Under the pieces are notes generated by a model. The model made no database searches. It had not been told where the DNA came from and worked only from the letters and a program-made list of their open reading frames with translations. A DNA stretch of 64,000 nt, taken from Pomacea canaliculata. Lineage: Eukaryota; Mollusca; Gastropoda; Architaenioglossa; Ampullariidae. The position numbers and the translations under genes were made by a program. The first letter of the stretch is position 1, and every line of letters starts with the position of its first letter. This document shows positions 23,384 through 37,000 of this stretch, in pieces. The stretch lies in assembly GCF_003073045.1 (NCBI RefSeq), contig NC_037593.1, positions 10,774,735 through 10,838,734 on the forward strand, in the 5' to 3' direction.

Positions 23384-26300
23384 GCGCCAACTGAGCTTCG
23401 GGTTGTCCTTGATGGAGTGAGCATTCCCTTCGCAGAGTACACCAAGCAGTTCACTCGAAACTTTTACCCCGAGTACAGAGATCAAACTATTGTCATTCCA
23501 CCCCTCACTTTCTACGACCGAAATTCTACCTTGAAGAACTTTAAGGAGACTGCCAGTCTCAACGACCGGCAAATATCTGTGCTGGAAAATGTAAGTAAGA
23601 AAGTTTGAAACTGTAAATCTGTAAAGGTTGAAAGGCAAAAGCGTCAATGGAGAAGAGTAGAGCATAAAGCCATCCCCAAGTAAAGTGTGATCTCTAGAAC
23701 CTCAGTTCCCTAACGACTGACAGGTAAGGCAACGATCTCTACATTCAAGTTACCTGCTGATAAAAAAGACAATCTGGCAGGCCAAAGGAACCTACTTATA
23801 TGCCTTATCGTCCTTTCTAGTAATTGTGGACTCACTAAGCATCAGGATTAATGGTGCTGACTAAAAACTCAACTGTGAACGCTACATAGACGTTTCCATG
23901 GATACAATCCAGTGCAACCTAGAACACTTCGGACATATTTTCACAATGTATGAGATATAAAAGCGATACTGGCTTTTCTCTAATGGGAAAGTACATTGAA
24001 AATCCTTTGGCGATGATCGGGACAGCATTTTTAAATAGAATCCTGTCACTTGTGCGCAGGTCAAAGTTCAAGGATGTCAGGATAGCCTTCTGCGAGGGGT
24101 AGAGGCTGAACACCGTGTACTGAGGCGACTGAAAGCTCTGGTTGACAGAGAGGACTGGAAGGTGGCCATTATTTCTTCAGCCAAGTTTGAAAACTACCTG
24201 AACAAACTCGATAAAAGTAAGTCTGCAGTAGCTGTTAATCAGTGTTTTTATCACAAATGTCGATGACCGTTTTGTAATGTGAGTCTCTGCGGTTTGTTCT
24301 ACACTGTGTATGTTGTGCTTTTGTACCTGTGATACCTTCATGTATCTGTAGATACCACTTTCTGTATATATGCTTGTGTCACTTATTTTACCTGTGTTGT
24401 CGATGGCACTTTTTCTTACTGAGCAGGTGCGAATGACGTGAAGAGACCGCTGAGCCGAGGAGAACACGATCTTATTCTTGTTCATCCGCTGTATGGCGTC
24501 ATCATCATCTGTGTCAAGTCCGTGGGAAGCAACTTTGCAGGTGCATACTTTTGGCACCTGTATTCGTGTCTGTACAACAGGCATCCTGACATATAATAAA
24601 TGCGTTTGTAGCAGTCCTAAAACTATAAAACTAATCCTTGCATGGGCTATTCTGGTCGATTTTAACCCTTGGACGACTAATTCTTATAGAGTGAACTAAT
24701 GTTATGAGTGATTTAACTTCTGCTTTTTCGGTGTCCTTTCCACCATCAAACTCCTCACGTGTTTGTTTTGCCAAATATAGCTTCTATTTTGTCAGATCTG
24801 ACTCCCGAAGATGTCCGGAATGGAGAGCAAGAGCGGCGAGTGAAAATAGTGCTGGACAAGGTCGTGGATCAGATGGAAAGGGAAGTGACGAATGCCCGCC
24901 ACGTGCTCTCTGACCTGTCCCCTCCAATCAGTGTCGTCATGGCCCTGCCCTGTCTCCCACGACATTTGCTGACTTCCGTGTTCCAGAAACATCCAAACTT
25001 GAAGCAGGTAAGGTATACTGACTTACTACAGAGCTTGTAATGTCACAGATCTTTCATTATTAAAGCAAAAGTCCAAAATAGACGGAAGTATAAAATGTAT
25101 TTTTAAATCTTTACTTGGTCCATACCGCATCTGTTTCAGAAACTAGAGAAAATAGTTCTAATGGATTATTGGGCAGCGTGCTTGTGTGTGGAAGAGTTGC
25201 CGCCCTTCGCAAGCAAGAGGACTACCCGGCTTTCGTCAGATAAAAGGGAAACTGCTGGTGCTGGACTTTCGTCGGACGATGGGGAAACTGCTGACCTTGT
25301 GTCACATAGCAGCCTGGGAATTGAGGAACTTTCATCAGACAACAAAGGAACTGCAAAACAGTCAAATGCCGACACAGAAAGCGCATGCGCAGTGGACATG
25401 GGGGAGTCGGGTAAAGGAGGGACAGGCGATGCCCTTTCTCTGTGGTTCAAGGACTGGGGCCAGAAAAGGAAAGAATCGTCAAACACCGACACAGGGCTCT
25501 CAGAAGATCAGTACCTAGAGATTGTTGGCCGGTAATCACCTGTCCCGTGTTTCTGTTACTTTATCAGTGTCTGCATTAGACCACGTGTGTGTGTGTGTGT
25601 GAGAGTGTGTGTGAGTGTGAGAGAGGGTGGGTGTGTGTGTTTGCGAATATGTCTGCATTAATGCCAGTATTTCCTCTCCCAGATACTGTTGCCTTTATTC
25701 CACTGTCGAAATCCCAAGCCGAAGCAAAAGCGAAGGTCGGATCGAGGTGAGGGTCATGCCGGAAGCTGTAGCTGAGGTCAACGCCCGCTTCCGGGCTTTG
25801 ATTCTGCATAAGTTTCAGAGTGACCTACTCCTGAGCTCTTCCTCCCGCGTCTACATGTACGGCGTCATGGGGTCCGGCAAGTCCGTCATGCTGACGCTCA
25901 GGGCCCGCTACTGGCTGGCGCAAGGCTGTAACGTCGTCATCATAAACGTCAGCTATGACGTGGAGGGCAGTCCAATAGGATACGCCCTCCTCCACGCCGT
26001 GAATGAAAGGCTCGATGCTAGTAATATCAACAAGGAGGTGAGCTTTCCCTCTGGCTATGTTTGCGGTAGAAGTTTAAAAACGATATATAAAATATTTGGT
26101 GTCGGGTACGTGTTATGCGTCATGACCTTGCTTGGGTCAACCATATTTTCATGGCGTCGTTTACTCGAAACTCAATGTTTATAATTCAGATAGCAATTTC
26201 CTTCTGATAAAATTAAAAAGCATTTAATAACTAAATATATTTTAAGAAAATAGGTCATCTGAGGTAATAATAATCTCTCACCCATCACAATCCACTGGAA

Positions 26301-28023
26301 AACTTCAGTCAGTTGTTAAATCACGCTTATATTTCATCTCTGCTTTTGTTAACGGTTTTGCTTTGTGAATCTAATTGTCTTTAGCCGACAGTTATCGGGA
26401 ATGTCCAGAATTTTATCATTTCTTTAACAGGCAGTCATAGTGAACATCCGGTTGACGACGTTTGACCCACAGGCTTTCCTTGACACCCTGACACGCTTGA
26501 TTCCTGAGTCAGAAAGGGAGACCACCAACTTTTGTGTTGATGAGGTTTATGCCAAATATCACCCGATCTTTGAATGCCTGACAGAAAAGTTTTCCCAGTC
26601 CGAGATTTGGGCTGCTGGTATGTATCTGACACCGAGATAACTAGGAACAATTACACACCTGAAATCCTAAGGCTGCTTACACGTCTTTCTCTGTCACCTG
26701 TACAATTAGGTCTGTGCACACTTGCCACTTAACGCTCAAGAATACACACCAGTACAACTTCGAAAGCAGATATGTTGGCATCTAAAGAGCTAGGAATATA
26801 CAAGTACCTATATCTTGACCTCTGTAAGACCCCTTGCACAGCCTGCACCACAACGCTCTTGTTTTCAGGGCTGGAGGGAGTCAACGCGCCTTCTGGCTTT
26901 GAGCAGGTGGAGATGAAGAAAGTCCTGCGCTGTCCGCCGACTGTTCAGCGAGTGCTAAAGTTCATGGATTATTCCGGGGACAGGTAAAAATAAGGTGTCA
27001 TTGCTTCCCTTTGCCAAGCGTAGGTGCTGTTTTCATACCTGTATGGTGTGCGCATGTGCAAAGGGATGGGGAATGTAGAAAGGGGGAGTTGGTCGTGTTT
27101 GTGGATTGTGTGCAGTTTGGAGACTGATATGTAACTACCACTCCTTCCTTCTTCCTCTTTGCAAAGACCAGGAGAATTTATTCACACATCAAAGATATAT
27201 TTACATGAATCATTTTCCTAAAGTGAGAAGATTCTGTTTTCCCTCCAGAACTCCTCACTACACCACTTGTGGAGTGGAGGCCGGCTTACCAGCCGAGGGG
27301 CCAGTACCAAAGTTTATTTTCCACGAGAAACATCCCTTCTCCAGGGAAGTCGCTTTCCCTCTACAGTGCGAGGACTGTGCCATGGAAGTCCTGACATTCT
27401 TGCGACAGAAGCTGGGCCTGGCCCCGGCCTGCACCACAGATTCTACTGTGGAGCTGGACAGTAGCAGGGACACCTCACTTGCAACAGAACAGCCCATGTC
27501 AGCGATGGAACTTGCGACAAACGGGCCGGCGAGTCTCAGCATCCAGGACATCGTCATTCTGTGCAAGGACTCGGAAAAGGAGGACATCTACTCACGAGTT
27601 GATGAGGTGTACAAGCTAGACACCGATCGCTATGAGAGGTTTAATGATACTTTGGACCAGAGTGTGTTCGTCGGCACGTTGAGAGAGGGTGGCTACCCAG
27701 TGCGGACAGTTCGCTCTTCCAGTTCCGGAGAGCTCGCCGAGAACGATGAAGACGCCATCACCGCTTCCTGGGTCAACCCGGCATCGGGGTTAGAGTGGGC
27801 GGTGGTGCTGTACATGCCTGGAGACCCCGCACGAGGTCCAGAAGACGATGGGTTGTCAGGAAACGAATTCATGGCCAGGAGTGGTGAAGATCAATTTGAA
27901 GGTGAGGATCAATTGGACTCTGACCTCCGTGAAACGCGTCGGCGGATGACGAAGAGGGACTGTGAATACCTGTTCTGGTCCGCCAGCAGGTGTACCGCCC
28001 AGCTCATAGTCATGGTCCCATAA
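23384..28023 (+). CDS. NERD nuclease-like + UvrD-like SF1 helicase fusion protein
   Basis: Nine exons with closing phases: 23384-23590, 24060-24216, 24427-24540, 24796-25007, 25140-25531, 25683-26037, 26431-26617, 26869-26983 and 27249-28023 (stop TAA); 837 residues without the unsettled N-terminus. Exons 2-3 carry a NERD-like pattern: GVEAEHRVLRRLKAL, then GEHDLILVHPLYGVIIICVKS, like the G-E...iDhvvi...g.f.iEVK core, except that the Glu before VK is Cys. Exon 5 is a low-complexity acidic/Ser linker. Exon 6 has a Walker A loop, GVMGSGKS. Exon 7 has a DE-type Walker B (NFCVDEVY). Later come LRCPPTVQRVL, DIVILCKDS, GLEWAVVLYMPGD and LFWSASRCTAQLIVMV, which match SF1 motifs IV to VI in order. 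It could act on DNA or RNA. Nuclear or cytosolic location is likely since no signal peptide is seen. Family membership is inferred by eye. Confidence 0.7.
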
Positions 28024-29563
28024 CCACTCTGACAAAGCATCATCGTGACTCCTGAGTCAGGCGCACGTGACTGTCAAATCATAGCAGTCGGCAAAATCAA
28101 GGAAGTCAGGAGAAACCTCCTTTAGCCGCACGCATCATGGTAAGGTTTCGGCGAGACATTTGAAAGCGAATATTCCCCACCACACCAAGCTGAATAGGGA
28201 CCTCGCCGAAATTTACATATCAACAATATGCTTTCAATAAGTTTGTCGCGTTATCATTTATTTATTTATTTCTGGCAATAATCATTGACCGACTCTATTT
28301 CGAGCCACTAAAGACAAAGCAGACCATGACATTTGAGATTTTGCACCTCGGCAATCCCGTCTCGTCTTCCTTTTTGAATGACACCAAAACCGGTAAAAAG
28401 TATTTTGTAAACATCTTTTTCTATAGATTAACGCGGAAAATTAGTTTGCCAGCAAATGCATTCATTAGCATCGCTCGTAGAATCTCATTAACTGCTTTGC
28501 TGGCGAGCACCGAGAGTTGTGTTGTGATCTCCCCTCCTCCTCCCACCTCTTACGGCCCTTGAATACAAGATGCAGAATTCACATGACAACTATTTGGCGT
28601 TCCCCTATCTTTCGCACCTGAACCGGTTGCTTAGTTACACAATTTATACAAAACAAATGTTAGCTTCGTGGACCATGACAGACAGAACATTCACCAGACG
28701 TTTTTCGTGAAGAGGAATTGTGTGACAAAGGGAGGCGATCATTTTTGTAGACTCTATTATGATCTCGAGTGATGGCCCTTTGGAGAGAAAGCGAGTCAAC
28801 AATAAGGTGCATGTTCACCTGGACACACTGAATAATATGAAGCTACAGAATAACAAAGAAATTGCATAATGTAATTATAAACATCAGGGTTTTGTTAAAA
28901 TTTACTTCTGGCTTACTTAGTGGATGTTTTAAAAGCTTAATGGAGTGCAATTACTTTTAAGACTTATTTCACTGCAGGAAGATTTACAACTGTCACCGTA
29001 TTGAAAATATACAAAGCCTGTGTAGTTAATTTGTATTTTATGACGAATTCAAAACTTCATGCTGTAATATTTTCGAAAACAAATTTCCCACAACCCTCTC
29101 CAAACACTTGGCCACAACAGACGGGAGGCTACATAGGTTAACATCACAGTGATTTACCGAATTTACTATTTACACATGCGTTAGCAACTATGTGACGAGT
29201 TTTATTCTTGTGATTTGATGGTTTGTTTTCCTGTGGACTCTGGTGTCGATCAGGTAGTTAAGTTCAACCATGTTGGGTTTTATTTGATGGTTAGTGTTAT
29301 ATTTCTGTGTTGTTTTCATTATTCCGGATGCACCTTGGTTGCTTTATGACTAGCCTCGTCAGTCGTACATGCAATGTCTGTAATCTATCTTTTGACATGT
29401 TGGAAAAAATAATAAGACAGTGCCATATGAATACGTGTATGTTTTTGACTTTTTTGTGTGTGGGGCCGAGAGAGAGAGAGAGAATACAATAATATGCAGC
29501 AACATAGCTGTACGTGGTTGTCTCCACATCTTCTTCCTCCCTCTCTCCATCTTTCTTTGCTAG
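28024..29563. other. Gene-free interval after the NERD-helicase gene
   Basis: No supported exon. I did not find a clear AATAAA close to the stop at 28023. The interval is AT-rich, with a short GA repeat near 29470. Reading frames are short and motif-free. Confidence 0.4.
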
Positions 29564-29967
29564 ACGCTCGACAGCAGACCTTCGGCAGCCATTACTGTGA
29601 CTCGAGTTTGTCTCCTAGCAACCCGTATGTTTTATGTCACTTCCTTCTTGCTTTCCCTGTCATCAAGGACGGTTCGGTGGCGCAACAGTTAGCGCCTGTT
29701 ATCAATTCAGTAAGGATTGATCGTCTAGGGTTCAGAACCCGTCTGGGACAGGCTGTGTTTCTTTTTTCCTGCATGACCCACCTGCTTACAGGACTGGTTG
29801 CTTGGTCGTGATGTAACCTGGCTCGGCGTTAAACACCAACTACACCCTCTATTGTTTTTTTTTTTTTTGTCAATAGGATTGGATACTCAGGATACGCGAT
29901 GACCGTCAAGCGAGACGACGACGCAACTTGGTTGCCACGCACCGACTCAGAATGTCAAAATTCTTGA
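29564..29967 (+). CDS. Two candidate terminal exons of unknown protein
   Basis: Exon 29564-29624 (acceptor TTTGCTAG, donor GTATGT) ends in phase 2. Exon 29877-29967 (acceptor after a T-rich run, GTCAATAG) completes the codon and runs to a TGA. Together they read ...ARQQTFGSHYCDSSLSPSNP, then IGYSGYAMTVKRDDDATWLP and a short tail ending ECQNS. The residues are unrecognised. The intron holds a SINE. They could belong to an undetected gene, or be an alternative 3' end of the NERD-helicase gene: a donor GAAG/GTGAGG near 27901 in its last exon has the matching phase. Confidence 0.3.
29671..29841 (+). mobile_element. tRNA-derived SINE
   Basis: The head has A-box (GGTGGCGCAACAGTTAGCGCC) and B-box-like (GGGTTCAGAACCCG) promoter elements in tRNA spacing. 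It is followed by a non-tRNA body and a tail around GGCTCGGCGTTAAACACC, then a T-rich run. A second member in reverse orientation is at 63165-63273. The insertion lies inside the intron between the two exons at 29564-29967. It is not a functional tRNA, as no cloverleaf 3' half is present. Confidence 0.65.
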
Positions 29968-32900
29968 TCTGACACGTAATGTATTGACAGTGGACGTTGC
30001 AAATTGTGGTGACTGAATAATGCAATTAATCTTTGGGGATAAACGTTTAGAAGTTCTGACAAGAACCAAGAAAGACCGCACTTGGACTAGCCTCGGCGAC
30101 TATCAGGCTGTGGATGGACAGACGAGAAGAGCCCACTCAGAGTTAGCTTGGCTACCCCAGGACTGAGGTTGCGATACAAGTCTCCCGTATGTTGGCTGTC
30201 TGCACATAACTGTTCGCAAGAAACTATTAGAATGTGTGTTTTTTACATCTCAGTCTGTTTTGAACGTGGAGACTAGTTTAACAGCTCGTTGCAGTCAGCA
30301 CTGGTGGTGGTGTGTTTGTGGTGGTGATGGCACAGCAAAACACTTCTCTTTCATATTTCATACCGACACACTTTTGTTAGGTAAGTAATTTTTAATCTCT
30401 CTAGATTAGTTTCCTTTCTTTCCTTTCTGGGTTAAAGGTCATCACCAGATAGTCGACAAAAACAGACAGACAAAACACGTACTAGCAAGTATTCTGTGTT
30501 GTAGGCGTACGATCTTGAGAGAACTCTTCAATGGTAGGCGTGTGATCTCGTGAGAGCTCGATGAACCGTTGCTGCTCGACAGTGAGAGATTTGAATGCTG
30601 TGTGTGGTGGTAGTGGTGGTGGTGGTGGTGGTGGTGGGGGCGCTCTTTCAAGCTCTTGAGTAATGAAGACGTATATCGCAAGATGTGCAACCTGATCCCC
30701 CATTTTTTCCCCTAGACTAATTGTCGCGAGAATTTGTCATCAAGCAGAGCCAAAGGGGAAATCACAACCTCAAGAGAACGCCTACATCGTAGAACACCTT
30801 GTGGCGATTGTTGGGAGTAATTCTGCGCCACACACGTTCGTCAAACGAGGCAAAACTTTGAGAACTTCGTCAGGAGGAGTGCGACAGTCGCGAGGTCAGT
30901 CCAGGTTAGCGAGTTACTATTTCTTACTTACATTACCTCCCCTAATCACCATCCGTGAACATTTTTCATATACTTATGTGTATGATCATAATATATATAT
31001 AACTGTTTCGTTTAAAATCTTTTTGATCCACTTTGATACCCCAAAGCCGAGACATCTACTAAGCAACGTAGATCTCGCACTGGTGTCGCAGTACTAACGG
31101 TACTAAGAAAATAACGCACAGAAGTGGTTAAGGGAGTGCCATTAAAAAAAAAAAAAATCCTGCCGGTGAAGTGTTCACCACATTCAGACTGTGAACAATA
31201 GTCGTCTCCCATTTTAAGTACTTGTTCCGTGTCGCCCAAGCATCGATTGCAATTACCGAGGCCAGGCGTTCAGACCTCCATAACCGGTGTGGCCGTTACA
31301 GGAAGTCAATGGCGACACAATCTATCAAGTCCCTGACGCCAGGACAGTGCAGGATCTGCAAGGGCACGAAAACACAATCAGGGTGGGCGGGTGGAGTGAA
31401 GCGCGTGTGCAGGGGGCGCCACATGCACGGGTGCTGTAGGTCGATACCCGACACCCGAGGACGAAGGTGGGTGAAGGGCTCGGAATCCATTCTTGTTGAT
31501 TCCAAAGGACGTTTGTCTTCGAACAAAACTCCTGTTTAACGAGGTAAGTACTGTGCACCCAATCAAGAATCATTTCCCATAAAGTGAGTTGACGTTATTT
31601 CGCGAGGGATTTTTGTGGCTTTGTAAATATTCAGTAAACTTTAGCCTTGTCATTCTGCATTTCTCGCGTTAAGATGCGAGATTTTTTCAGGATGTTCTCT
31701 CTGTACCATCATTCCTCGTCTCATTCCGTTAAAAGTCGGAAGCTGAAATTATTAGACGTCATTATGGGAGATATTGGTAGCCAGCTTTTAACTTTTCTTA
31801 ACAGCAACTCAGATGGTAACCACGTGATAGTTAAGGTGGCAATCACAAGATGGACCGTGTACAAGACGAAGTGACTTGTAGACTGTCAGCACCTCGCTCT
31901 GTAAATATGTAAATATGTCCATTCACATGACTCTACGGTGTTGGCCTCCATAGGTAACTCTTTCACGCAGTTCGTAATTACTGCCCCTTAATTAATGTGT
32001 CCGACTAAGTAGACTAAACAACCATAACAAGCAGACAGCGTTGTCAGCCACCCACAGTTGTGTTCATCAGTCCACCCACCTAAACTTCAAATAATGATTC
32101 ATCCTAAGGAAAAAAAAAAATCCCAACAAACCGGAGCAGTGATCACCTAGGAGATATAATCTAACCTATTAGAACTGCTGATGTTTGAATTGAAACGAGA
32201 ACATTTCATTAATTTTCTCATAGAATTTAAGCTCTTCTAAACTGACACAAAACTCTAGCTCTACGCAACTGACATTAAGGTTACAGGTTTTGATAACACA
32301 CCTGGAAGTATAGCTCGAACATTTTGAGGTTGCAGGAACTATTAAATGTGTGCAAACATATTAAAACAAAGTAAGAAAAGGTTGGATGAGATGTTCTTGT
32401 TTATTTTTCAAACGTTCACAGTTTCTTTTCGTGATAAACATTTTGTCGTGACTCACTGGTTCCGTATATATCCTAAGCGGATTTTAGTTTGATAGTTTGA
32501 ATGAGTTGTGGTAGGTCTCGTGTTGTTTAGTTTATGAATGGTGTCTTGTGTCTGACGTCTTGCGTGCGTCATTTGTTCCACGTCACTTGAAGCAGAAAAA
32601 GACGTCATAGAGAAGAAAGGCAGTTGCTATGAAAATGGACAAGTGAGCGCCATCTTCTTTATAACTCTTTCAGTGACATTCCGCTGAAATTGGTTGTCGT
32701 TTAATTTTATAGTGAATTATAATAATCAAAGAGTCACAAGTTCCATATTTTTATTATATGTTATTTTTGTTATTTTTGCATGTATGTTATAAAGGAATCG
32801 CCGTGTGTCTCTGATCAGAAGAAGACAGGGCTTTCTTCTCGCTGATGAGGCGTACGCTTTTTTTCTCCTGACAGCAAATTGCAGGTTAGAATTTGTGAAG

Positions 32901-33717
32901 GATTCACACACACACACATATCATTACTAATAACATGATGAAAATTGTAAAGGTAGTTCATTTTCTAGTAGATGAATGACAGAAAACCAAAACATGCATT
33001 ATAACAGTTATTAAATAAAGGTCTTCTCATTGACAACCCTAAAATTTTTCAGAACAGAAAGGGATAATATATTTTTAATTATATTTACTTCAATTGATAG
33101 CCTGTAAACTTCTACAGCTTACAGTATTGGCTAAACCTGAGTTAAGAGAAAAAGAAGAGGAGCGATTATCTAGATAATTCAATACAGAATTGACAGAGCT
33201 CTTTACGCACCTTTGATAATAATTGTTGTAGGGTTCGTGTGAATACACAACAAATTAAAAAGATTCTTGAAAAAATATTTGTATGTATGATAATTTAAGT
33301 TTCTTTAGCATCATAAAGTCATTTCTCTCTCTTGGCAAGATGACCATTTTTTTTTTACTTACAACTATATTAGACAATTCACGTAAAGATTGAGATGCTG
33401 TGAAGTTTCACATAGTATGTTCAGCAAGTAAGGTAGATGTACAAACTTCACCTTGCACCTTGTTACAAGCCACGAGGGCATTCAAACAAAGCTGTCAACT
33501 TACCTTTAACCCTAACCAGAGAGAGAGATGGCGTGTGTGTATATATATATATCATGTGTAGATTGTATTTTCCATGTCGAGACTTTTCCATGTTTTGTCT
33601 TCTGCCAGAGAGACAGCAGGTCATGGACTTCGTAGACATTGGGTGTGTGACAGTGAATCCTGAGGAATTGAAACGAACTGCTCTCTAGAGGCTTCGTCGA
33701 TCCCGATCTCAGTAACC
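29968..33717. other. Gene-free interval 30.0-33.7 kb
   Basis: No exon could be supported. A CCA/GTG-rich patch near 30600-30640 gives poly-His/poly-Pro reading frames. A 105-residue frame at 31222-31539 is Cys/Arg-rich but has no motif, and its first Met has no context support. The final 100 bp probably form the 5' UTR of the gene starting at 33718. Confidence 0.4.
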
Positions 33718-33882
33718 ATGGTGAGAGTAGACGAACTTATTGAAGCCATCACCTACAATTTCCCGACTAAGGTTAGTTGACTTACAGTCTATTTACATTT
33801 TATTTACTGTTTGGTTACAGTATACGTGCAGTTTACCGACTACTACAATTTCCATTGTGAATTTTCTGACACTATTCTTCTT

Positions 33883-33914
<32 letters not shown>

Positions 33915-33964
33915 GCAGCACCACCACCACCACCACCACCACCACCACCACCACCACCACCACC

Positions 33965-34020
<56 letters not shown>

Positions 34021-37000
34021 CGCTCAGTCGTGGGCCAAATATTTTGACTCACTAAGGGGTTTTGATTTCACAAGTTTTGCAAGTTTCAAGAGCGAAATGA
34101 TCCGAGTCACGATGTCAGAGAGGCGCTAGACTTATCTCGTGCACGAAGGCACATTTTTTTGTTTTAAAAGAAGACTGGATCTGCTCTGTTAAATGGAAAC
34201 TAAAGCCTTTTGTAAACCTTTGGGCCCAGCATGCAAAGCAAGCGGTTTGATATCATTACTTCTACACAAGCTCGACACGAGACGGGTTTTCACGCTCCAT
34301 TTGGCTTGTCACACATGCGATCTTGTTTTGAAAAATATAAACAGAAGTGGAACATTGATAAGACTTCTGGCTCACGAGGCTTTTGTGTGCGATTGCCAGC
34401 TACTCAGATATAATTACCTGTCTTTTTTCTCTCAGCTCACCCGGGAACACGCAAGGGTGAGAATTGCAATCCTGTTCTGTAACACGACATTCATGTGGCG
34501 CATATAAAAGAAATATAAAATAAAAGCTGACAGTCTCATCTGGCGCAGTAAGACATTACCATTGAAGCCTGCTGTGTTTATTTATGTGCGTCTGTAGGGA
34601 ACAATAGAGTGGTGGCAAACAACTGTGATCTCATTTCCAATGTCTTGTGTTCTGATATTTCAGCGTGTCCTTAGTGCCAGTGTGTCTTGAGACACCATGT
34701 GGTTAGGCAAACGTCGTCTTTGTAAATGTGACAAGTCTCAGTTTTGTATTTGTCAAGAGGATACATTTGTAAAGGATCAGCTTCGACGTGTAAAAATTTA
34801 TACTTTGTTATCACAAATCTGTGAATACGTTTAGAACAATTAATTTTACAACATGTTTCTTTTTGAACGTTTGAAGATAACTCTTTTATTCTCGTGGATA
34901 ATAATAATGAAACATAAACGTATCTTTCTGAAAAATATTCTTATTTGGTAATACAAACTAATGGAAATCAATTATTACAGCCAAAGCTTGGTCTAATGTA
35001 TATTAGAAACTTGATAAGGGAGAAAATATAAAATTCCAATGTGAAAAGGAAACCAAAAAGTAAAAAGCAGGTATTTCTAAACTCGTGCTCATCTTCAGCG
35101 ACAGAAGGTGTGAAGACTGGAGTGTTGAGACTTTTCTGGTTGAATAACATCTGTTACGATGACGAGAATTGCAAGAACCAGTCCCTTGGACCTCCGACTG
35201 TTGCGCAGAACACAGAGACGAGTGGCGGCTCTCTTGCAGATCACGGATTTATGCGTTCACGTAAATGTCTTTCCCCCGCTTTGGTTTTTTTTAAAAAAAT
35301 GCTTTTAGACCAATCCATCAATCGAATAAAATGCATGGAATGTGAAAACTGCACGGATTGATTACAAATGCATGTTTGCTTGATATGAAGACAAATGTTT
35401 TTATTTATTTTTCTTTCAAATATTTGGTTTCGTTTTGTTCATTTTATGGTGCTAGTTGTTGCTCTGCTTACTTTTTTTAACGAGTTATTATAGTTTTGTC
35501 AAAAAATATATAGCCTATTGTTTGAATGTTTGCCAATGCAAAGAAACTAATTGTCTAGTTAGTTAATAATTATGCACTGAAAAAAGGTCTCAAGAAATGT
35601 GTAACATATTTCATAATTTAATATCAAGAACAGGACAACAGCAACATGGTATGTTTCTAGTAAATACTAAAACGACAAAGTTTATCTAGCAATTGAGTCA
35701 GAACATTTCATAACACACCAGAAGTACATTTTCCACTTAATTAAAAAAAAATTTCTTTGATTTTTTTTACATTTTACATCTGTTCTTCGTACTGTACAGA
35801 AGCTTATATGCTTTTTTTCTCAAGATTTTACGGTTGCCTCTGCGTAAGACTTGACTTCTCCCCTCCATGATTTTGTATTTGTCTTGAAGGGTGGCTCTGC
35901 CAGTCGTCTCCCCTTGCACGTCAGAGCATGCTCAGTCCGCTAGTTCCACTCAGTCCTGCAAGCTGTTAGCTCTGTTTATTGTGTTTTGGTTATGCATGCA
36001 ACTCTTGAGCTTTGCGGTGTGTTCGTCACTGTTGCCTGTTGGAGGAACTGTCCCTCATCATGGTTTCATGCTAGTCCTTACCGCGTCATTTTATTCATTT
36101 TCAATATTTTTTGGTGAATTGTGTGAATTTAGTGTTGTGTGGCATGTTTGCGGCAAGTGTGTCGGTGACATTAATTGATTACATGCTTTATTTGATTTAT
36201 TGGGTAATTGGGTGGGTGCGTGAGTCAGTGAGAGAGACAGAGGAAAGGGATGAGAAAAAAATAGTATATCATCATTCTAAACGTGTCTTAAGCCTTACTG
36301 TGTCGAAGTATCAAGTACCAGATGATCTGTAAGATAAAAAGTGACAGGTTAGTTCTAGAAGCTTGTTAATACTGTGTCATTATGTTTTTCTATCCCAACA
36401 GGGCAAGAGGAAACAACGGGGAGGTTCCGACTGCGCTCTTTGCGCCCAGTCTGGTAGACGAGGCAAAGGAAAGAAAAACTGTCATTACGTGTTTCTGGCA
36501 GGGGCAAAGAACTCTTCGAGACTTTCTCCCTTCAGTCACAATCCAAAGATTTTAGATAATGACGACGACGGTGATGTTGACCATAAGTACGACGATGATG
36601 ACATGACAGTGTTGGGCGGCATGTTTGAGACAGCTATCGTTCGACAATTTGATGATGACGACCCGCGACTATTTAAGCTACCACCTGTCTTCAACGGACA
36701 GGACCCAACCCAGTATAAAGGAGGCAGAATCCTTCCTCTGATCAGCGAAAACACTTATCTCACGACCAACCGACGCGCGATACACAAAATGGGTGACCAG
36801 AGAGAAGAAACTACCGAAGGTGTCCGATTTCCTCCCCTGTCCAGCCAGCAGATGACGAAAGACGACAAAGGCAGACTCGCAGATCCTCGGCGACTCGGTT
36901 CCGAAAGAAAGGACAAGAGGGAGCAGCTTCTGCAGCACGACCTCAACGACAGGTCGGGGTCGGCGCTGGATCACGCTGACCTCGGAAACTCACGAGGGAG

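Noticed and set aside
29671-29745. tRNA gene
   Set aside because: A and B boxes exist but the acceptor stem does not pair and the sequence continues into a SINE body repeated at 63 kb.
31222-31539. 105-codon Cys/Arg-rich frame
   Set aside because: No recognisable motif, poor start context and no partner exons; likely chance in GC-richer DNA.
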